The notes below the pieces were generated by a model. It saw nothing but the letters and a program-made list of their open reading frames with translations. It was not told the origin of the DNA and did no database searches. Shown here piece after piece: positions 9,192-19,166 of a stretch of 64,000 nucleotides of DNA (positions within the stretch are counted from its first letter, which is position 1; the number at the start of each line of letters is the position of its first letter). The DNA comes from Gammaproteobacteria bacterium (GTDB taxonomy: Bacteria > Pseudomonadota > Gammaproteobacteria > Natronospirales > REEB76), in contig DATEHU010000033.1 of the NCBI GenBank assembly GCA_035279405.1, positions 140,231 through 204,230 on the forward strand, read 5' to 3'. The position numbers and the translations under genes were made by a program.

Positions 9192-9857
9192 ATGTCCAAT
9201 CGTACCATCTCCATGACGGACAGCCTGTATGAGTATCTGTTGCAGGTATCGCTGCGTGAACCGCCGATATTGCAGCGCCTGCGCGCGGAAACCGCCAAGC
9301 TTCCCCAACACGGCATGCAGATTTCGCCCGAGCAGGGTCAGTTCATGCGCCTGCTGGTGCGCATGCTGGGCGCCAGCCGTTGCATCGAGGTCGGCGTGTT
9401 CACCGGCTACAGCAGCCTGTCGGTGGCGCTGGCGCTGCCGGACGACGGCCACATCCTCGCCTGCGATGTGAGCGCAGAGTTCACCGCGGTGGCACGTCGT
9501 TACTGGCAGGAAGCCGGCGTGGAAAAACGCATCACCCTGCATCTCGCGCCCGCGCTGGAGACCCTGGACGGGCTGCTCAAGCGCGGCGAACAGGGGCGCT
9601 ACGATTTCGCCTTCATTGATGCCGACAAGGGCAATTACCTGAACTATTACGAGCGCATCATCCGCCTGCTGCGGCCGGGTGGCGTGATCGCGGTGGACAA
9701 TGTGCTGTGGGACGGGGCGGTGATCAACAAAAAGGACAAGAGCAAGGACACGGTGGCGATCCGCGAGTTCAACGCTACGCTGCTCAAGGACCAGCGTATT
9801 GAGCTGTCCATGGTGCCGATTGGCGACGGCCTGACCCTGGCGCGCAAGCGTTCCTGA
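9192..9857 (+). CDS. class I SAM-dependent O-methyltransferase
   Basis: 221 residues. It resembles the cation-dependent catechol / caffeoyl-CoA O-methyltransferase family. The SAM-binding motif is IEVGVFTGYSSL, and the metal- and substrate-binding acidic motifs FIDADKGNYLNYYE and DNVLWDGAV follow. The conserved order and length match the family. ATG 9192 is preferred to an upstream in-frame GTG at 9183; a third option is ATG 9213. The native methyl acceptor is unknown. It is followed after 20 bp by a sugar-epimerase-like gene on the same strand. Confidence 0.9.
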   Translation: MSNRTISMTDSLYEYLLQVSLREPPILQRLRAETAKLPQHGMQISPEQGQFMRLLVRMLGASRCIEVGVFTGYSSLSVALALPDDGHILACDVSAEFTAVARRYWQEAGVEKRITLHLAPALETLDGLLKRGEQGRYDFAFIDADKGNYLNYYERIIRLLRPGGVIAVDNVLWDGAVINKKDKSKDTVAIREFNATLLKDQRIELSMVPIGDGLTLARKRS

Positions 9858-9877
9858 TTCCGAACGCTGGGTACAAC

Positions 9878-10774
9878 ATGAAGATATTGGTAATTGGTGC
9901 CTCCGGCTTTATCGGCTACGCAGTGGCCTCGGCGCTGGCACGTGCCGCGCACGAAGTTTATGGTGTGGTGCGCCGGCCGGGGGCCGTGCCCTTGCTGCGT
10001 AAGGCGGAAATCCGGCCCATCATGGGGAAATTGCAGGAGCCAGCCTCGTTTATGGAAGCTGTCGCAGTTTGCTCGGTACTCATCTATGCGGCGGCGGATT
10101 ACCAGGCCGACACACTCACCGTGGACCGGGCGGCGGTGGAGGCGTTGCTGCAGGCAGCGCCGCGCGGCCCGCAGCCCAAGACCCTGATCTACACCAGCGG
10201 CGCATGGGTGCATGGTGACACCGGCGGTGAAATGGTGGACGAAACCACACCACTCACGCCGGCACGCATGGTGCAGAGCCGCCCCGCAATCGAACAGCGG
10301 GTTCTGGAACATCCCCGGGTGCGCGGCTTGATAATCCGGCCGGGCGACGTGTATGGCGGTCGTGGTGGGCTTACCGGTATGTGGTTCGAGGCGGCCGAGA
10401 AGGGCGAATTGCGTGTCATCGGCGACGGCAACAATCGCTGGCCCATGGTGCACGTCGAAGATCTTGCCGACGCCTATGTGCGACTTGCGGAAAGCGGTTT
10501 GCGCGGCGAAGTCTTCGAAGTCACCGACCGTTCACGCGCCACGGTAAATGAAATGACGGAAGCTGTGGTGCGCGCCACGGGTGGCACAGCGAAGATCACG
10601 CATGTGCCGCCCGCCGAGGCAGAAAAACAGATGGGTGCATTCGCCGAATGTCTGGCGCTCAACCAGCATGTGGATGCGCGCAAAGCGGTGCGCGTACTTG
10701 GCTGGCAACCGAAGCACGGCGGTTTCGTGGATGGTGCGGAAACCTACTACCAGGCCTGGAAAGCCTGGCAGTGA
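9878..10774 (+). CDS. NAD-dependent epimerase/dehydratase (extended SDR)
   Basis: 298 residues. The N-terminus MKILVIGASGFIGYAV carries the GxxGxxG dinucleotide-binding loop of extended SDR enzymes. YTSGAWVHGD and GDVYGGRGG correspond to the active-site and substrate-loop regions, and WPMVHVEDLADAYV is typical of the family. A classical YxxxK pair is not obvious, so catalytic competence or the exact subfamily is uncertain. It follows the O-methyltransferase by 20 bp and may share its transcript. It converges on the small membrane protein gene with 5 bp between. Confidence 0.8.
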   Translation: MKILVIGASGFIGYAVASALARAAHEVYGVVRRPGAVPLLRKAEIRPIMGKLQEPASFMEAVAVCSVLIYAAADYQADTLTVDRAAVEALLQAAPRGPQPKTLIYTSGAWVHGDTGGEMVDETTPLTPARMVQSRPAIEQRVLEHPRVRGLIIRPGDVYGGRGGLTGMWFEAAEKGELRVIGDGNNRWPMVHVEDLADAYVRLAESGLRGEVFEVTDRSRATVNEMTEAVVRATGGTAKITHVPPAEAEKQMGAFAECLALNQHVDARKAVRVLGWQPKHGGFVDGAETYYQAWKAWQ

Positions 10775-10779
10775 GCACA

Positions 10780-11157
10780 TCACGCGCGGCGAATGTATTT
10801 TCCCCGCAGCGGTTCCAGGCCACAGCAGGCGATCACGCTGACTGCGAGCGCGACGCCCACGATCCAGCCCCAGCCGTTCGCGCCGATGGGCAGAACGTGC
10901 AGGCCGTACAGCAGCGATGCGAGCGCGGCCGGCAGATACACCGGACCGGTGTAGAAACAGTGGCGACGGCCACAACGGCGCGCGTTGGCGAGACACGCGG
11001 CGCCCGCCACGCTGAAACCCGCGGTCCACAATACCGTGTGCGCGACGTCACCGGTGAAAGCGCCGATGATGATCAGCAACCACGGTCCCCACCATAGCAG
11101 CGGCGTCCAGCGCGAATTCAGCAGATCGGTTTTCTGATCGGCGGCGCACTCGGTCAT
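10780..11157 (-). CDS. small conserved-looking membrane protein, four predicted TM segments
   Basis: 125 residues, not assigned to a named family. Four hydrophobic stretches are visible: about residues 19-36, 41-58, 72-87 and 96-111. Between the second and third lies a cysteine-rich basic loop, CLANARRCGRRHCFYTGP, whose Cys, Arg and His spacing looks constrained. It might bind metal, but this is inference. It starts 5 bp downstream of the ilvE stop on the same strand, so it is likely the second gene of an ilvE transcript. Function unknown. Confidence 0.6.
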   Translation of the reverse strand: MTECAADQKTDLLNSRWTPLLWWGPWLLIIIGAFTGDVAHTVLWTAGFSVAGAACLANARRCGRRHCFYTGPVYLPAALASLLYGLHVLPIGANGWGWIVGVALAVSVIACCGLEPLRGKYIRRA

Positions 11158-11161
11158 GAGG

Positions 11162-12136
11162 TCATCCGGTCCGGGCGGAGCTTTTCAGTGCCGGAGTTGG
11201 CAGCGCAGCGTTCTGATTCACGTAATCCAGCCAGCCGTATTTATCGGCGGTCTTGCCCTCAAACAGGCCAAAGAACAACTGCTGCATGCGCCGCGTAACA
11301 GGACCGGGCTCGCCCTTGCCCACCGGCTTGCCGTCCACCGAGCGGATCGGCGTGATCTCGGCGGCGGTGCCGCACATGAACACTTCATCGGCAAGATACA
11401 GGTATTCGCGCGGCAGTTCGCGTTCCACGACCCGGATGCCGGCATCCCCGGCCAGCTTCATGAGCGTATTGCGCGTGATGCCGTCCAGGATGGCGGCACT
11501 CACCGGAGTGGTGTGCAGCGCGCCCTCGAACACCAGGAACAGGTTTTCGCCTGCGCCCTCGCTTATCAGGCCGCTGCTGGAGAGCGCGATGCCCTCGCCG
11601 AAGCCGAGGCGTCGCGCTTCGCGCGCCATCAACTGGCCGGAGAGGTAGTTGCCGCCGGCTTTGGCGCCGGCGGGGATGGTATTCGGCGCGAAGCGTTGCC
11701 AGGTCGAAACACAGGCATCAATGCCCTTGTCCACCACGCCGTTGCCAAGATAACTGCCGAGTTCCCACGCACCTACCGCCAAATCGGTGGGCGATTCCGC
11801 GCTCAGGCTCAGGCTTTGGCCGAGGCCGCGGAAAGCAATGGGACGGATGTAGGCGCGCTTCAGGCCGTTGATGCGCACCACTTCGCGGCAGGCATCCGCA
11901 ATGGTGGCGGCATCGTAGGGCATGGGAATGTCATAAATCTTTGCGGAGTTGAAAAACCGCTTCATGTGGTCCGCGAGCCGGAAGATCGCCACGCCTTTGG
12001 GGGTGGGATAGCTGCGGATGCCCTCGAATATGGAGGACCCGTAATGCAGCGCGTGCGCCATCACGTGCGTGGTGGCCTCGGCCCAGGGTTTGATTTTGCC
12101 GTTATGCCAGATGTGCGCAGGGAATTGAATTGCCAC
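11162..12136 (-). CDS. ilvE: branched-chain amino acid aminotransferase
   Basis: 324 residues of the fold-type IV PLP aminotransferases. It transfers the amino group between glutamate and the keto acids of leucine, isoleucine and valine. Seen are IWHNGKIKPWAEAT, HALHYGSSIFEGIRSYPTPKG, KAGGNYLSGQLMAREARRLG (the residues after the PLP-lysine region) and ADEVFMCGTAAEITPI. A GTG at 12136 has AAGG 8 bp upstream, so I prefer it to an ATG at 12199 that would add 21 Ala/Pro-rich residues. The downstream small membrane gene is only 5 bp away. Confidence 0.93.
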   Translation of the reverse strand: MAIQFPAHIWHNGKIKPWAEATTHVMAHALHYGSSIFEGIRSYPTPKGVAIFRLADHMKRFFNSAKIYDIPMPYDAATIADACREVVRINGLKRAYIRPIAFRGLGQSLSLSAESPTDLAVGAWELGSYLGNGVVDKGIDACVSTWQRFAPNTIPAGAKAGGNYLSGQLMAREARRLGFGEGIALSSSGLISEGAGENLFLVFEGALHTTPVSAAILDGITRNTLMKLAGDAGIRVVERELPREYLYLADEVFMCGTAAEITPIRSVDGKPVGKGEPGPVTRRMQQLFFGLFEGKTADKYGWLDYVNQNAALPTPALKSSARTG

Positions 12137-12353
12137 GGTTATGACCTTGGTGTGTGCGGGATGGGCCGGTGATGCCGGGCCGGGAACACCGGCATGCATA
12201 TTTTAGCCGTTTGCATGGCTATACTTCAGGTCTTGGGGGCACATAGTTGCGGTCATCGTTGCGGTTCGCTACTTTGTGGCCCACCGGTGACCGGAATTCC
12301 GGATCGCACCCGGGGAAGGCCGCATGGAACCGCCTATTTTGCAGAGGGAATCG

Positions 12354-12701
12354 ATGAACAGACCGGAAGACCGCCGGAAATATCCGCGTCTGCGCCGCGA
12401 GGAGCGTGCGGTGATTCGCCGCATGGAGACCCAGTCGGACGACCCGGCCGGCGACGTTTTGTATTGCAAGACCGTGGACATCTCGCCCGCGGGCATGCAA
12501 GCGCGCGCCAAACAGCAATTGCAGCCCGGTGAACTGGTGGATGTGGTGATCAGCATCGAGGGTTACCGCGATTCCTTCCACATGCACGGCCAGACGCGCT
12601 GGTGCCGCCCCGCGGAAGACGCGGAGGAATTTTTGCTCGGCGTCGAATTGCTGGCATCCGAAGACGGCGATTTGGCCTTGTGGCGGCGCATTTTCAATTA
12701 G
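12354..12701 (+). CDS. PilZ domain protein
   Basis: 115 residues, essentially a single PilZ domain. The two c-di-GMP binding motifs are present: RRKYPRLRR near residue 7 (RxxxR) and DISPAGMQ in the middle (D/NxSxxG). The expected role is c-di-GMP-responsive control of surface behaviour by protein contact; the partner is unknown. ATG 12354 follows AGAGGGA at good spacing, and an earlier ATG at 12324 has none. The TAG stop (12699-12701) coincides with the first bases of the MITE that follows, so the element abuts the gene end. Confidence 0.85.
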   Translation: MNRPEDRRKYPRLRREERAVIRRMETQSDDPAGDVLYCKTVDISPAGMQARAKQQLQPGELVDVVISIEGYRDSFHMHGQTRWCRPAEDAEEFLLGVELLASEDGDLALWRRIFN

Positions 12702-12877
12702 AGCCCATCTCAAAATCTTCTAACCGTTCGTGTTGAGCGTAGCGGAGCGAAGCTCCGCGAAGTCGAAACACGGAAAATCAGAGGGTAACAAACGTTCGAC
12801 TTCGTTCAGAACAGGCCCTTCGACTTCGCACCTACGGCGCTACGCTCAGGGCGAACGGTATTTTGAGACAGGTTCTA
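12699..12877. mobile_element. MITE copy A
   Basis: A 179 bp gene-free element with terminal inverted repeats: TAGAGCCCATCTCAAAAT at 12699-12716 and ATTTTGAGACAGGTTCTA at 12860-12877. Just inside each end is ACCGTTCG or CGAACGGT. The interior is a large imperfect palindrome with GTTGAGCGTAGCG and CGCTACGCTCAGG arms. Copies B (45098-45262) and C (46218-46374) share this architecture. It lies between the PilZ and SYLF genes. Confidence 0.75.
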
Positions 12878-12908
12878 GGGTAATTTTGGATAACTGGAGT
12901 TTGTGGTC

Positions 12909-13478
12909 ATGAGAATCCCGAGTCGTTTGGGTCTGATGCTGCCGTGCCTGGGCGCACTGATTTTCGCGGGCTGTGTGGGCTGGCAGCCGGGAAGCGGGGT
13001 TGCCAGCCAGCAGCAGGCGGACACCATGACCGCGCAGGTGAATGCCGCGATTGCGCGCTTCAAGCAGCGCGATCCCAGCATCCAGCGGTTCTTCGATCAG
13101 GCGTACGCCTACGCCCTCTACCCGTCGGTAGGCAAAGGCGGATTCTGGATCGGCGGCGCACATGGCAACGGCGCGGTCTATGAGAAAGGGCGCCTGGTGG
13201 GCGTGACCAGCGTCACGCAGATCACCATCGGTCCGCAAATCGGCGGACAGGCCTACAGCGAAGTCATTTTCTTCCGCGATGGCAATGCGCTGGCGACCTT
13301 CGAAGCCGGCAATTTCACCTTCAGCGCGCAGGTGTCCGCGGTGGCGGCGACCGCCGGCGCCGCCAAGAACGCGGCCTGGAACAACGGCGTGGCGGTATTC
13401 ACCGCCGCCGAGGGCGGGCTGATGGCCGAAGCCACCATCGGCGGCCAGAAATTCAGCTTTACACCCATTGCACATTGA
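12909..13478 (+). CDS. SYLF (Ysc84) lipid-binding domain lipoprotein
   Basis: 189 residues. A lipoprotein signal with lipobox IFAGC ends near residue 19-20, so it is probably anchored in a membrane and faces the periplasm. The SYLF domain shows AYAYALYPSVGKGGFWIGGA, TIGPQIGGQAYSEVIFF, AGNFTFSAQ and a C-terminal VFTAAEGGLMAEATIGGQKF. SYLF domains bind phosphoinositides in eukaryotes; the bacterial ligand is unknown. ATG 12909 is preferred because GGAG at 12895 is too close to the alternative GTG 12903. It ends at a bidirectional terminator shared with ahcY. Confidence 0.88.
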   Translation: MRIPSRLGLMLPCLGALIFAGCVGWQPGSGVASQQQADTMTAQVNAAIARFKQRDPSIQRFFDQAYAYALYPSVGKGGFWIGGAHGNGAVYEKGRLVGVTSVTQITIGPQIGGQAYSEVIFFRDGNALATFEAGNFTFSAQVSAVAATAGAAKNAAWNNGVAVFTAAEGGLMAEATIGGQKFSFTPIAH

Positions 13479-13497
13479 CGGGCGCGAGAACGCATGA

Positions 13498-13530
13498 AAA
13501 GAAAAGCCCCTTACGGGGCTTTTCTTTTTC
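13498..13530. terminator. bidirectional rho-independent terminator
   Basis: A GAAAAGCCCC / GGGGCTTTTC stem (13502-13525) with loop TTACG or TTA and flanking A- and T-tracts. It serves the SYLF gene on + and ahcY on -. Confidence 0.85.
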
Positions 13531-13550
13531 GCAACAGACCAGCGCCGGCT

Positions 13551-14990
<1,440 letters not shown>

Positions 14991-15002
14991 GCTTGCTACC
15001 CT

Positions 15003-15386
15003 TCAGTGTGAAACTGTGTGTTGCCGGCGATACACTGCCGCGCGCAGGGCACCAATAATCCGGGCGGTGCTGCTGGCGAGTTCTTGTGTGCGGTTGAATT
15101 CATTGTCGTCAATATAGCTGTTATCCAGCGCCGTGTAGAGTTGAGAACGCACCTCCGCACACGAACCTTTTGCGATTACCAGAAACTGATGAAATTCACG
15201 TGCACCGTTGCGTTCAAACCCTTCGGCGATATTGGACATCACAGATACCGAGGCACGGCGGATTTAATCCCGAAGTGCGAAATCCCGCGCGAACCTGGAC
15301 TTTGACGTGATGTTGTAAATCATGCGCGTCAATTCGCGTGCTTTTTGCCAAGCAATTAGATCCTCAAAGCGCTTGATCCCGCTCAT
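15003..15386 (-). pseudogene. four-helix-bundle (S23 / TIGR02436-type) protein with in-frame stop
   Basis: Read from ATG 15386, the frame gives MSGIKRFEDLIAWQKAREL, then ARDFALRD, then a TAA codon (15264-15266), then [20 protein letters not shown] and on to a stop at 15003. Family members normally read LRDQIRRA here, so a CAA glutamine codon appears to have become TAA by one transition. Both sides stay in the same frame, and the total of 127 codons matches the family. A shortened product could restart at 15242 (79 residues), but it would lack the first helix. The family is named for ORFs found in 23S rRNA intervening sequences; its function is unclear. Confidence 0.8.
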
Positions 15387-15463
15387 GGCAACTCCGTTTG
15401 CCGCTCGCCTACGTTCTCGTACGCCTATTCACGGTGCCCAGCACGCAGCACCCAGCACTTCCT

Positions 15464-16633
15464 TTAGCCCACGGCTTTCAACTTCGCTGCATCTTTTAAC
15501 ACACCAACCTTATCAATCTTCTCCCAAGTGAATTCAGGCTCCTCGCGGCCGAAGTGACCATAGGCGGCAGTCTTGCGGTAAATCGGCCGGATCAGGTCGA
15601 GCATCTTTATCAAACCGTAGGGACGCAGGTCGAAATGCTCGCGCACCAGCTTGGTCAACTGCTCGTCGCTCAGGCGTCCGGTGCCGAAGGTGTCCACGCT
15701 GATGGAGGTCGGCTCGGCCACGCCGATGGCGTAGCTCACCTGGATCTCACAGCGCTCGGCCAGGCCCGCGGCCACCAGATTTTTAGCAACGTAGCGCGCG
15801 GCATAGGCCGCGGAGCGATCCACTTTGGACGGGTCTTTGCCGGAGAACGCGCCGCCGCCGTGGCGCGCCATGCCGCCGTAAGTGTCCACGATGATCTTGC
15901 GGCCGGTGAGGCCGCAATCGCCCACCGGTCCACCGATGACGAAACGGCCGGTCGGATTGATATGAATCTTGGTATCGCGGCCGATCCATTCCTTCGGCAG
16001 TACCGGCCGGATGATTTCCTCCATCACCGCTTCCTGCAAAGTCTTGTAGGCCACGTCGGGTGAGTGTTGAGTAGAAAGCACCACGGCCGACAGGCCCACG
16101 GTTTTGCCGTTCTCATATTTGAACGTGACCTGGCTCTTGGCATCCGGCCGCAGCCACGGGAACTTGCCGCTGCGGCGCACATCGGCTTGGCGCTTCACCA
16201 ACCGGTGCGCGTAAGTAATGGGTGCAGGCATGAGCACGTCGGTTTCGTTGGTGGCGTAGCCGAACATCATGCCCTGGTCGCCGGCGCCCTGTTCCTCGGG
16301 ACTCTTGCGGTCCACGCCCTGGGCGATGTCGCCCGATTGCTTGCCGATGGCGTTCAGTACCGCGCAAGTTTCCCAATCGAAACCCATCTCGGCGGTGTAG
16401 CCGATATCCTTTACCACCTTGCGCACCAGTTGTTCCAGGTCCACCCAGGCGTCGGTGGTGACTTCACCGGCCACGATCACCATGCCGGTCTTGACCAGCG
16501 TTTCGCAGGCTACGCGCGAATGCTTGTCCTGGGCGAGCATGGCATCCAGCACCGCGTCGGAAATCTGGTCCGCCACCTTGTCCGGGTGGCCTTCCGAGAC
16601 CGATTCCGAAGTAAACAGGTAATTGCGGGACAT
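15464..16633 (-). CDS. metK: S-adenosylmethionine synthetase
   Basis: 389 residues, the normal length. It makes SAM from methionine and ATP in the cytoplasm. Motifs are [20 protein letters not shown] at the start, [36 protein letters not shown] (the ATP-binding GGGAFSGKD loop follows) and [15 protein letters not shown] 16633 begins the conserved region. A longer open frame to 16996 runs back through the upstream REP and is not coding. With ahcY and the PfkB kinase at 27076 it could supply most of a methyl cycle. Confidence 0.97.
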   Translation of the reverse strand: MSRNYLFTSESVSEGHPDKVADQISDAVLDAMLAQDKHSRVACETLVKTGMVIVAGEVTTDAWVDLEQLVRKVVKDIGYTAEMGFDWETCAVLNAIGKQSGDIAQGVDRKSPEEQGAGDQGMMFGYATNETDVLMPAPITYAHRLVKRQADVRRSGKFPWLRPDAKSQVTFKYENGKTVGLSAVVLSTQHSPDVAYKTLQEAVMEEIIRPVLPKEWIGRDTKIHINPTGRFVIGGPVGDCGLTGRKIIVDTYGGMARHGGGAFSGKDPSKVDRSAAYAARYVAKNLVAAGLAERCEIQVSYAIGVAEPTSISVDTFGTGRLSDEQLTKLVREHFDLRPYGLIKMLDLIRPIYRKTAAYGHFGREEPEFTWEKIDKVGVLKDAAKLKAVG

Positions 16634-16782
16634 GAGCAGGTCCTCTGCGTTTGAACTGAAAAAGAGGGTAATAGTGTACTGTTTTAGGCAGGTCTTTTCG
16701 ACCGTAGCCACAGACTTGTCGCCACTGCCCCGCTTACCGTCTCTGAACCCGCACGGCCGTACTATGCTTAACCAATGTATTC

Positions 16783-16842
16783 TTGTGGGAGCGGTCGTCC
16801 CGACTGCGATATCTTCGCGGCAAATATCGCCGCTCCTGCACA
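16783..16842. repeat. REP palindrome upstream of thioredoxin-like gene
   Basis: GTGGGAGCGGTCGTCCCGAC and, 20 bp on, CGCGGCAAATATCGCCGCTC. This is one unit of the GCGGC-type REP family described at 2035. The 226 bp between metK and the next gene hold little else. Confidence 0.8.
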
Positions 16843-16859
16843 TGCAAGATATCGCCCCA

Positions 16860-17411
16860 ATGACTGCAAAAGAAACGCCTCTCTGTGAATTTGGAAAACC
16901 GGCACCGGATTTCCGGCTGCGCGGCGTGGACAGCCGCGAGTGGACGCTGGCCGACTGCCGCGGGGAGAAGGCCACGCTCGTCATGTTCATCTGCAACCAC
17001 TGTCCCTACGTGAAGGCTGGCATTGACCGCATCGTAACGGTGTGCAATGAACTCGTGCCGCTCGGCATGCAGGCCGTGGCCATCATGCCGAACGATGTCG
17101 GAACCTATCCCGAGGATTCCTTCGAGAACATGCAGCGCTTCGCGCAGGCGCACAAATTCCCGTTTCCCTATCTCTTCGACGGAACCCAGCAGGTCGCGCG
17201 TGCCTATGGCGCCGTATGCACACCGGATTTCTTCGGCTACAACGCCAAGCTTGAACTGCAGTACCGCGGCCGCCTGGACGAAGGCCGCACCTCGCGGCCG
17301 CGGCCCGGCGCCAAGCGGGAATTGTTCGATGCCATGCGGCAGATCATTGAGACGGGTCTGGGGCCCAAAGCGCAGATTCCGAGCATCGGCTGTTCCGTAA
17401 AATGGCGCTGA
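16860..17411 (+). CDS. thioredoxin-like / peroxiredoxin-like protein
   Basis: 183 residues. It has the AhpC/TSA-like opening [21 protein letters not shown], then [19 protein letters not shown], whose CNHC places two cysteines as in a thioredoxin CxxC site. [20 protein letters not shown] is the typical C-terminal half with the cis-proline region. The likely role is thiol redox or peroxide handling in the cytoplasm; the substrate is unknown. ATG 16860 is chosen, with an in-frame ATG at 16842 as alternative. It is the last ordinary gene before the cassette array. Confidence 0.82.
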   Translation: MTAKETPLCEFGKPAPDFRLRGVDSREWTLADCRGEKATLVMFICNHCPYVKAGIDRIVTVCNELVPLGMQAVAIMPNDVGTYPEDSFENMQRFAQAHKFPFPYLFDGTQQVARAYGAVCTPDFFGYNAKLELQYRGRLDEGRTSRPRPGAKRELFDAMRQIIETGLGPKAQIPSIGCSVKWR

Positions 17412-17455
17412 GGCGCTCTTGTGGAAATGCCGGCGAATTGAGCCGGAGGAGTGCT

Positions 17456-18394
17456 ATGATTTTATTCAAGTCAAGTTTTATTACCGCCCAAGTGCAACGT
17501 TTGCGTGCCGCATTTAGGCAATCGAATTTAAGTTATGTTGCAATGGCAAGTTCTCGGCATCACTTTGTCCCACAAGCTTACCTCCGCGGCTTCTCTTGCC
17601 CCGTCCATGGAAAGCAATTCGTATGGGTGTATGACAAACGTGAAGGTCGAGCTCCGACATGCAAATCGGTCAAGTCAATTGCCTGGGCTCATAACTACTA
17701 TGCGCAAGAGCGCGATGATGGGTCCACAGATTCTGACAGGCTTGAAGTTGGCCTTGCGCAGACGATCGACAATCGCGCTGCAGAACTGGTATCCAGCCTT
17801 GACGCAAGCGACAAGAATGAATTCCATCTCACAGATGACAATCAAGCGATCATGGCGATTTTTGTCGGCCTATCATTGACAAGGGTGCCGAGCTTCCGAG
17901 ATGGGATAAATGATTTCTACACGCAGATTGCACAATACATGACAGAGGCAATCGCCCCCAAATTATGGAAAGGCGAAGGTCCACCTCCGGAAGTTAGAGC
18001 AAAGGCGAAGGAATGGGTATCGCTAGAGCACATGATTCAAGGCGCGCAGCAAATTGCCAACTCGCTAATGGAAAAGCAGTGGCAATTCTTCCGGTGTCCC
18101 GTCGATCAACCATTCATCACATCGGACAATCCTGTCGTCTTTCACAGGCTCGCGCCGGCGACTGCATCAAGCGAGATCTTTATGCACCTTAAGAAGGACC
18201 TCGCCATCGTTTGCACTCCAAAACTTCCACATGGCCGCTTTCCCATACTAGATGCGTCGCGAGCCCAAGTTAGAAGCATGAATGCAACTCTAGCCCAGGC
18301 GGCGAGGCACCGCATATTTGCAAGTTACGCGAGCGACGGCCTTAATCGACTTGCCAAAAAATATGCAGATATGGAGCAAAGAATTGCAACATAA
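17456..18394 (+). CDS. DUF4238 protein, first gene cassette
   Basis: 312 residues from ATG 17456, which follows a strong GGAGGA at 17445-17450. The domain core starts at an internal ATG (17543, MASSRHHFVPQAYLRGF), an alternative start. DUF4238 signs are HHFVPQAYLRGFS, VWVYDKREG and FFRCPVDQPFITSDNPVVF. The function of the family is unknown. The gene is visibly AT-richer than its neighbours. Its stop lies directly at an attC site, so it forms the first cassette of the array. No attI or integrase is present upstream. Confidence 0.85.
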   Translation: MILFKSSFITAQVQRLRAAFRQSNLSYVAMASSRHHFVPQAYLRGFSCPVHGKQFVWVYDKREGRAPTCKSVKSIAWAHNYYAQERDDGSTDSDRLEVGLAQTIDNRAAELVSSLDASDKNEFHLTDDNQAIMAIFVGLSLTRVPSFRDGINDFYTQIAQYMTEAIAPKLWKGEGPPPEVRAKAKEWVSLEHMIQGAQQIANSLMEKQWQFFRCPVDQPFITSDNPVVFHRLAPATASSEIFMHLKKDLAIVCTPKLPHGRFPILDASRAQVRSMNATLAQAARHRIFASYASDGLNRLAKKYADMEQRIAT

Positions 18395-18448
18395 CAATTC
18401 GTTCAAGCTGAGCCCGCTTCGCGGCTCGGCTTAACTCAGGCGTTAGAC
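18391..18448 (+). repeat. attC1 recombination site
   Basis: Starts ATAACAATTCGTTCAAGC, has a GAGCCCG-CTTCG-CGGCTC central stem, and ends GGCTTAACTCAGGCGTTAGAC (R' core GTTAGAC, bases split here for reading). This closely matches the common chromosomal-integron 59-base element. The TAA stop of the DUF4238 gene is inside its left end. Confidence 0.88.
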
Positions 18449-18476
18449 GGCTTTGTAAAACTCACGGGAGCTACAC

Positions 18477-19079
18477 TTGTCGTTGAGTGATCGAGCGTTG
18501 TCGCGGCTGCAGGCATGGTCGACCATATGCGCGGCCGTAGTCGTCCCGTTGGTTATTGCATTTGTCGGTTGGCAGATTCAGTCGAACCTATCTCGCGACT
18601 CGTTGAAGAAAGACTACGTTGGTATAGCTATACGCATACTGGCAACTCCAGAAAACAAAGAGAATAAGCCTCTGCGGATGTGGGCAACCAAAATTCTCGA
18701 GCAAAACTCGCCAATTCCATTCACGCCGGAGGTTCGTAATAGTTTTCTTGAGGGTAAATTTGTTATCGTGTCTCCAATCCCTAAGAATTTGCTCACGTCC
18801 GACATGATGCAGCCGCCAAAGCAATGGAAGCCGCTACCTCGCAAAGGCGCGCTTACAAACGGAGATCTCCTGATGAACTATGTGGAGAATCAGGGGCTGT
18901 TCGAGCAGAACGCGATTACGCTCAAGTACCTCCAGCAAGTAGTGCGGGCAATTGCGACACCCGTAAAGCCCACTCATGCCGGCGACTTGCCAAAGCGGGA
19001 GTTATCGCACAAGGACACTGGTCACGAGCACAACGCAAGCGCCACCCCCGTGTCCAGCACGAGCACGCCGGCGCACTAA
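18477..19079 (+). CDS. unknown membrane-anchored protein, second cassette
   Basis: 200 residues, no family recognised. A single hydrophobic segment near residues 14-31 (WSTICAAVVVPLVIAFVGW) suggests an N-terminal membrane anchor. The rest is soluble: PLRMWATKILEQNSPIPF, then a Thr/Ser/His-rich tail from about residue 165. Start TTG 18477 is supported by GGAG 7 bp upstream. The gene is AT-rich and lies exactly between attC1 and attC2, so it is a mobile cassette. No operon partner is present. Confidence 0.7.
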   Translation: MSLSDRALSRLQAWSTICAAVVVPLVIAFVGWQIQSNLSRDSLKKDYVGIAIRILATPENKENKPLRMWATKILEQNSPIPFTPEVRNSFLEGKFVIVSPIPKNLLTSDMMQPPKQWKPLPRKGALTNGDLLMNYVENQGLFEQNAITLKYLQQVVRAIATPVKPTHAGDLPKRELSHKDTGHEHNASATPVSSTSTPAH

Positions 19080-19088
19080 TGGCAGCGC

Positions 19089-19159
19089 CGTCTAACATCT
19101 CGGTCAAGCGGACGCAAACCCGCTACGCGGGTTGCGCCGGTTACCTCAAGCGTTAGACG
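19089..19159 (+). repeat. attC2 recombination site
   Basis: R'' GTCTAAC (19090-19096), central stem GCAAACCC-GCTACG-CGGGTTGC, and R' GTTAGAC (19152-19158). Both outer boxes fit the RYYYAAC / GTTRRRY rule. Confidence 0.92.
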
Positions 19160-19166
19160 TTACGAC

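Noticed and set aside
12699-12877. CRISPR-like direct repeats
   Set aside because: The repeats here and at other gaps are palindromes and MITE ends without regularly spaced unique spacers.
14991-16800. SAH or SAM riboswitch near ahcY/metK
   Set aside because: The leader regions are short or occupied by a pseudogene and repeats, and no known aptamer core was recognised.
17412-17455. attI or a hidden integrase before the first cassette
   Set aside because: The gap after the thioredoxin-like gene is only 44 bp, and no tyrosine recombinase motifs occur in any window ORF.
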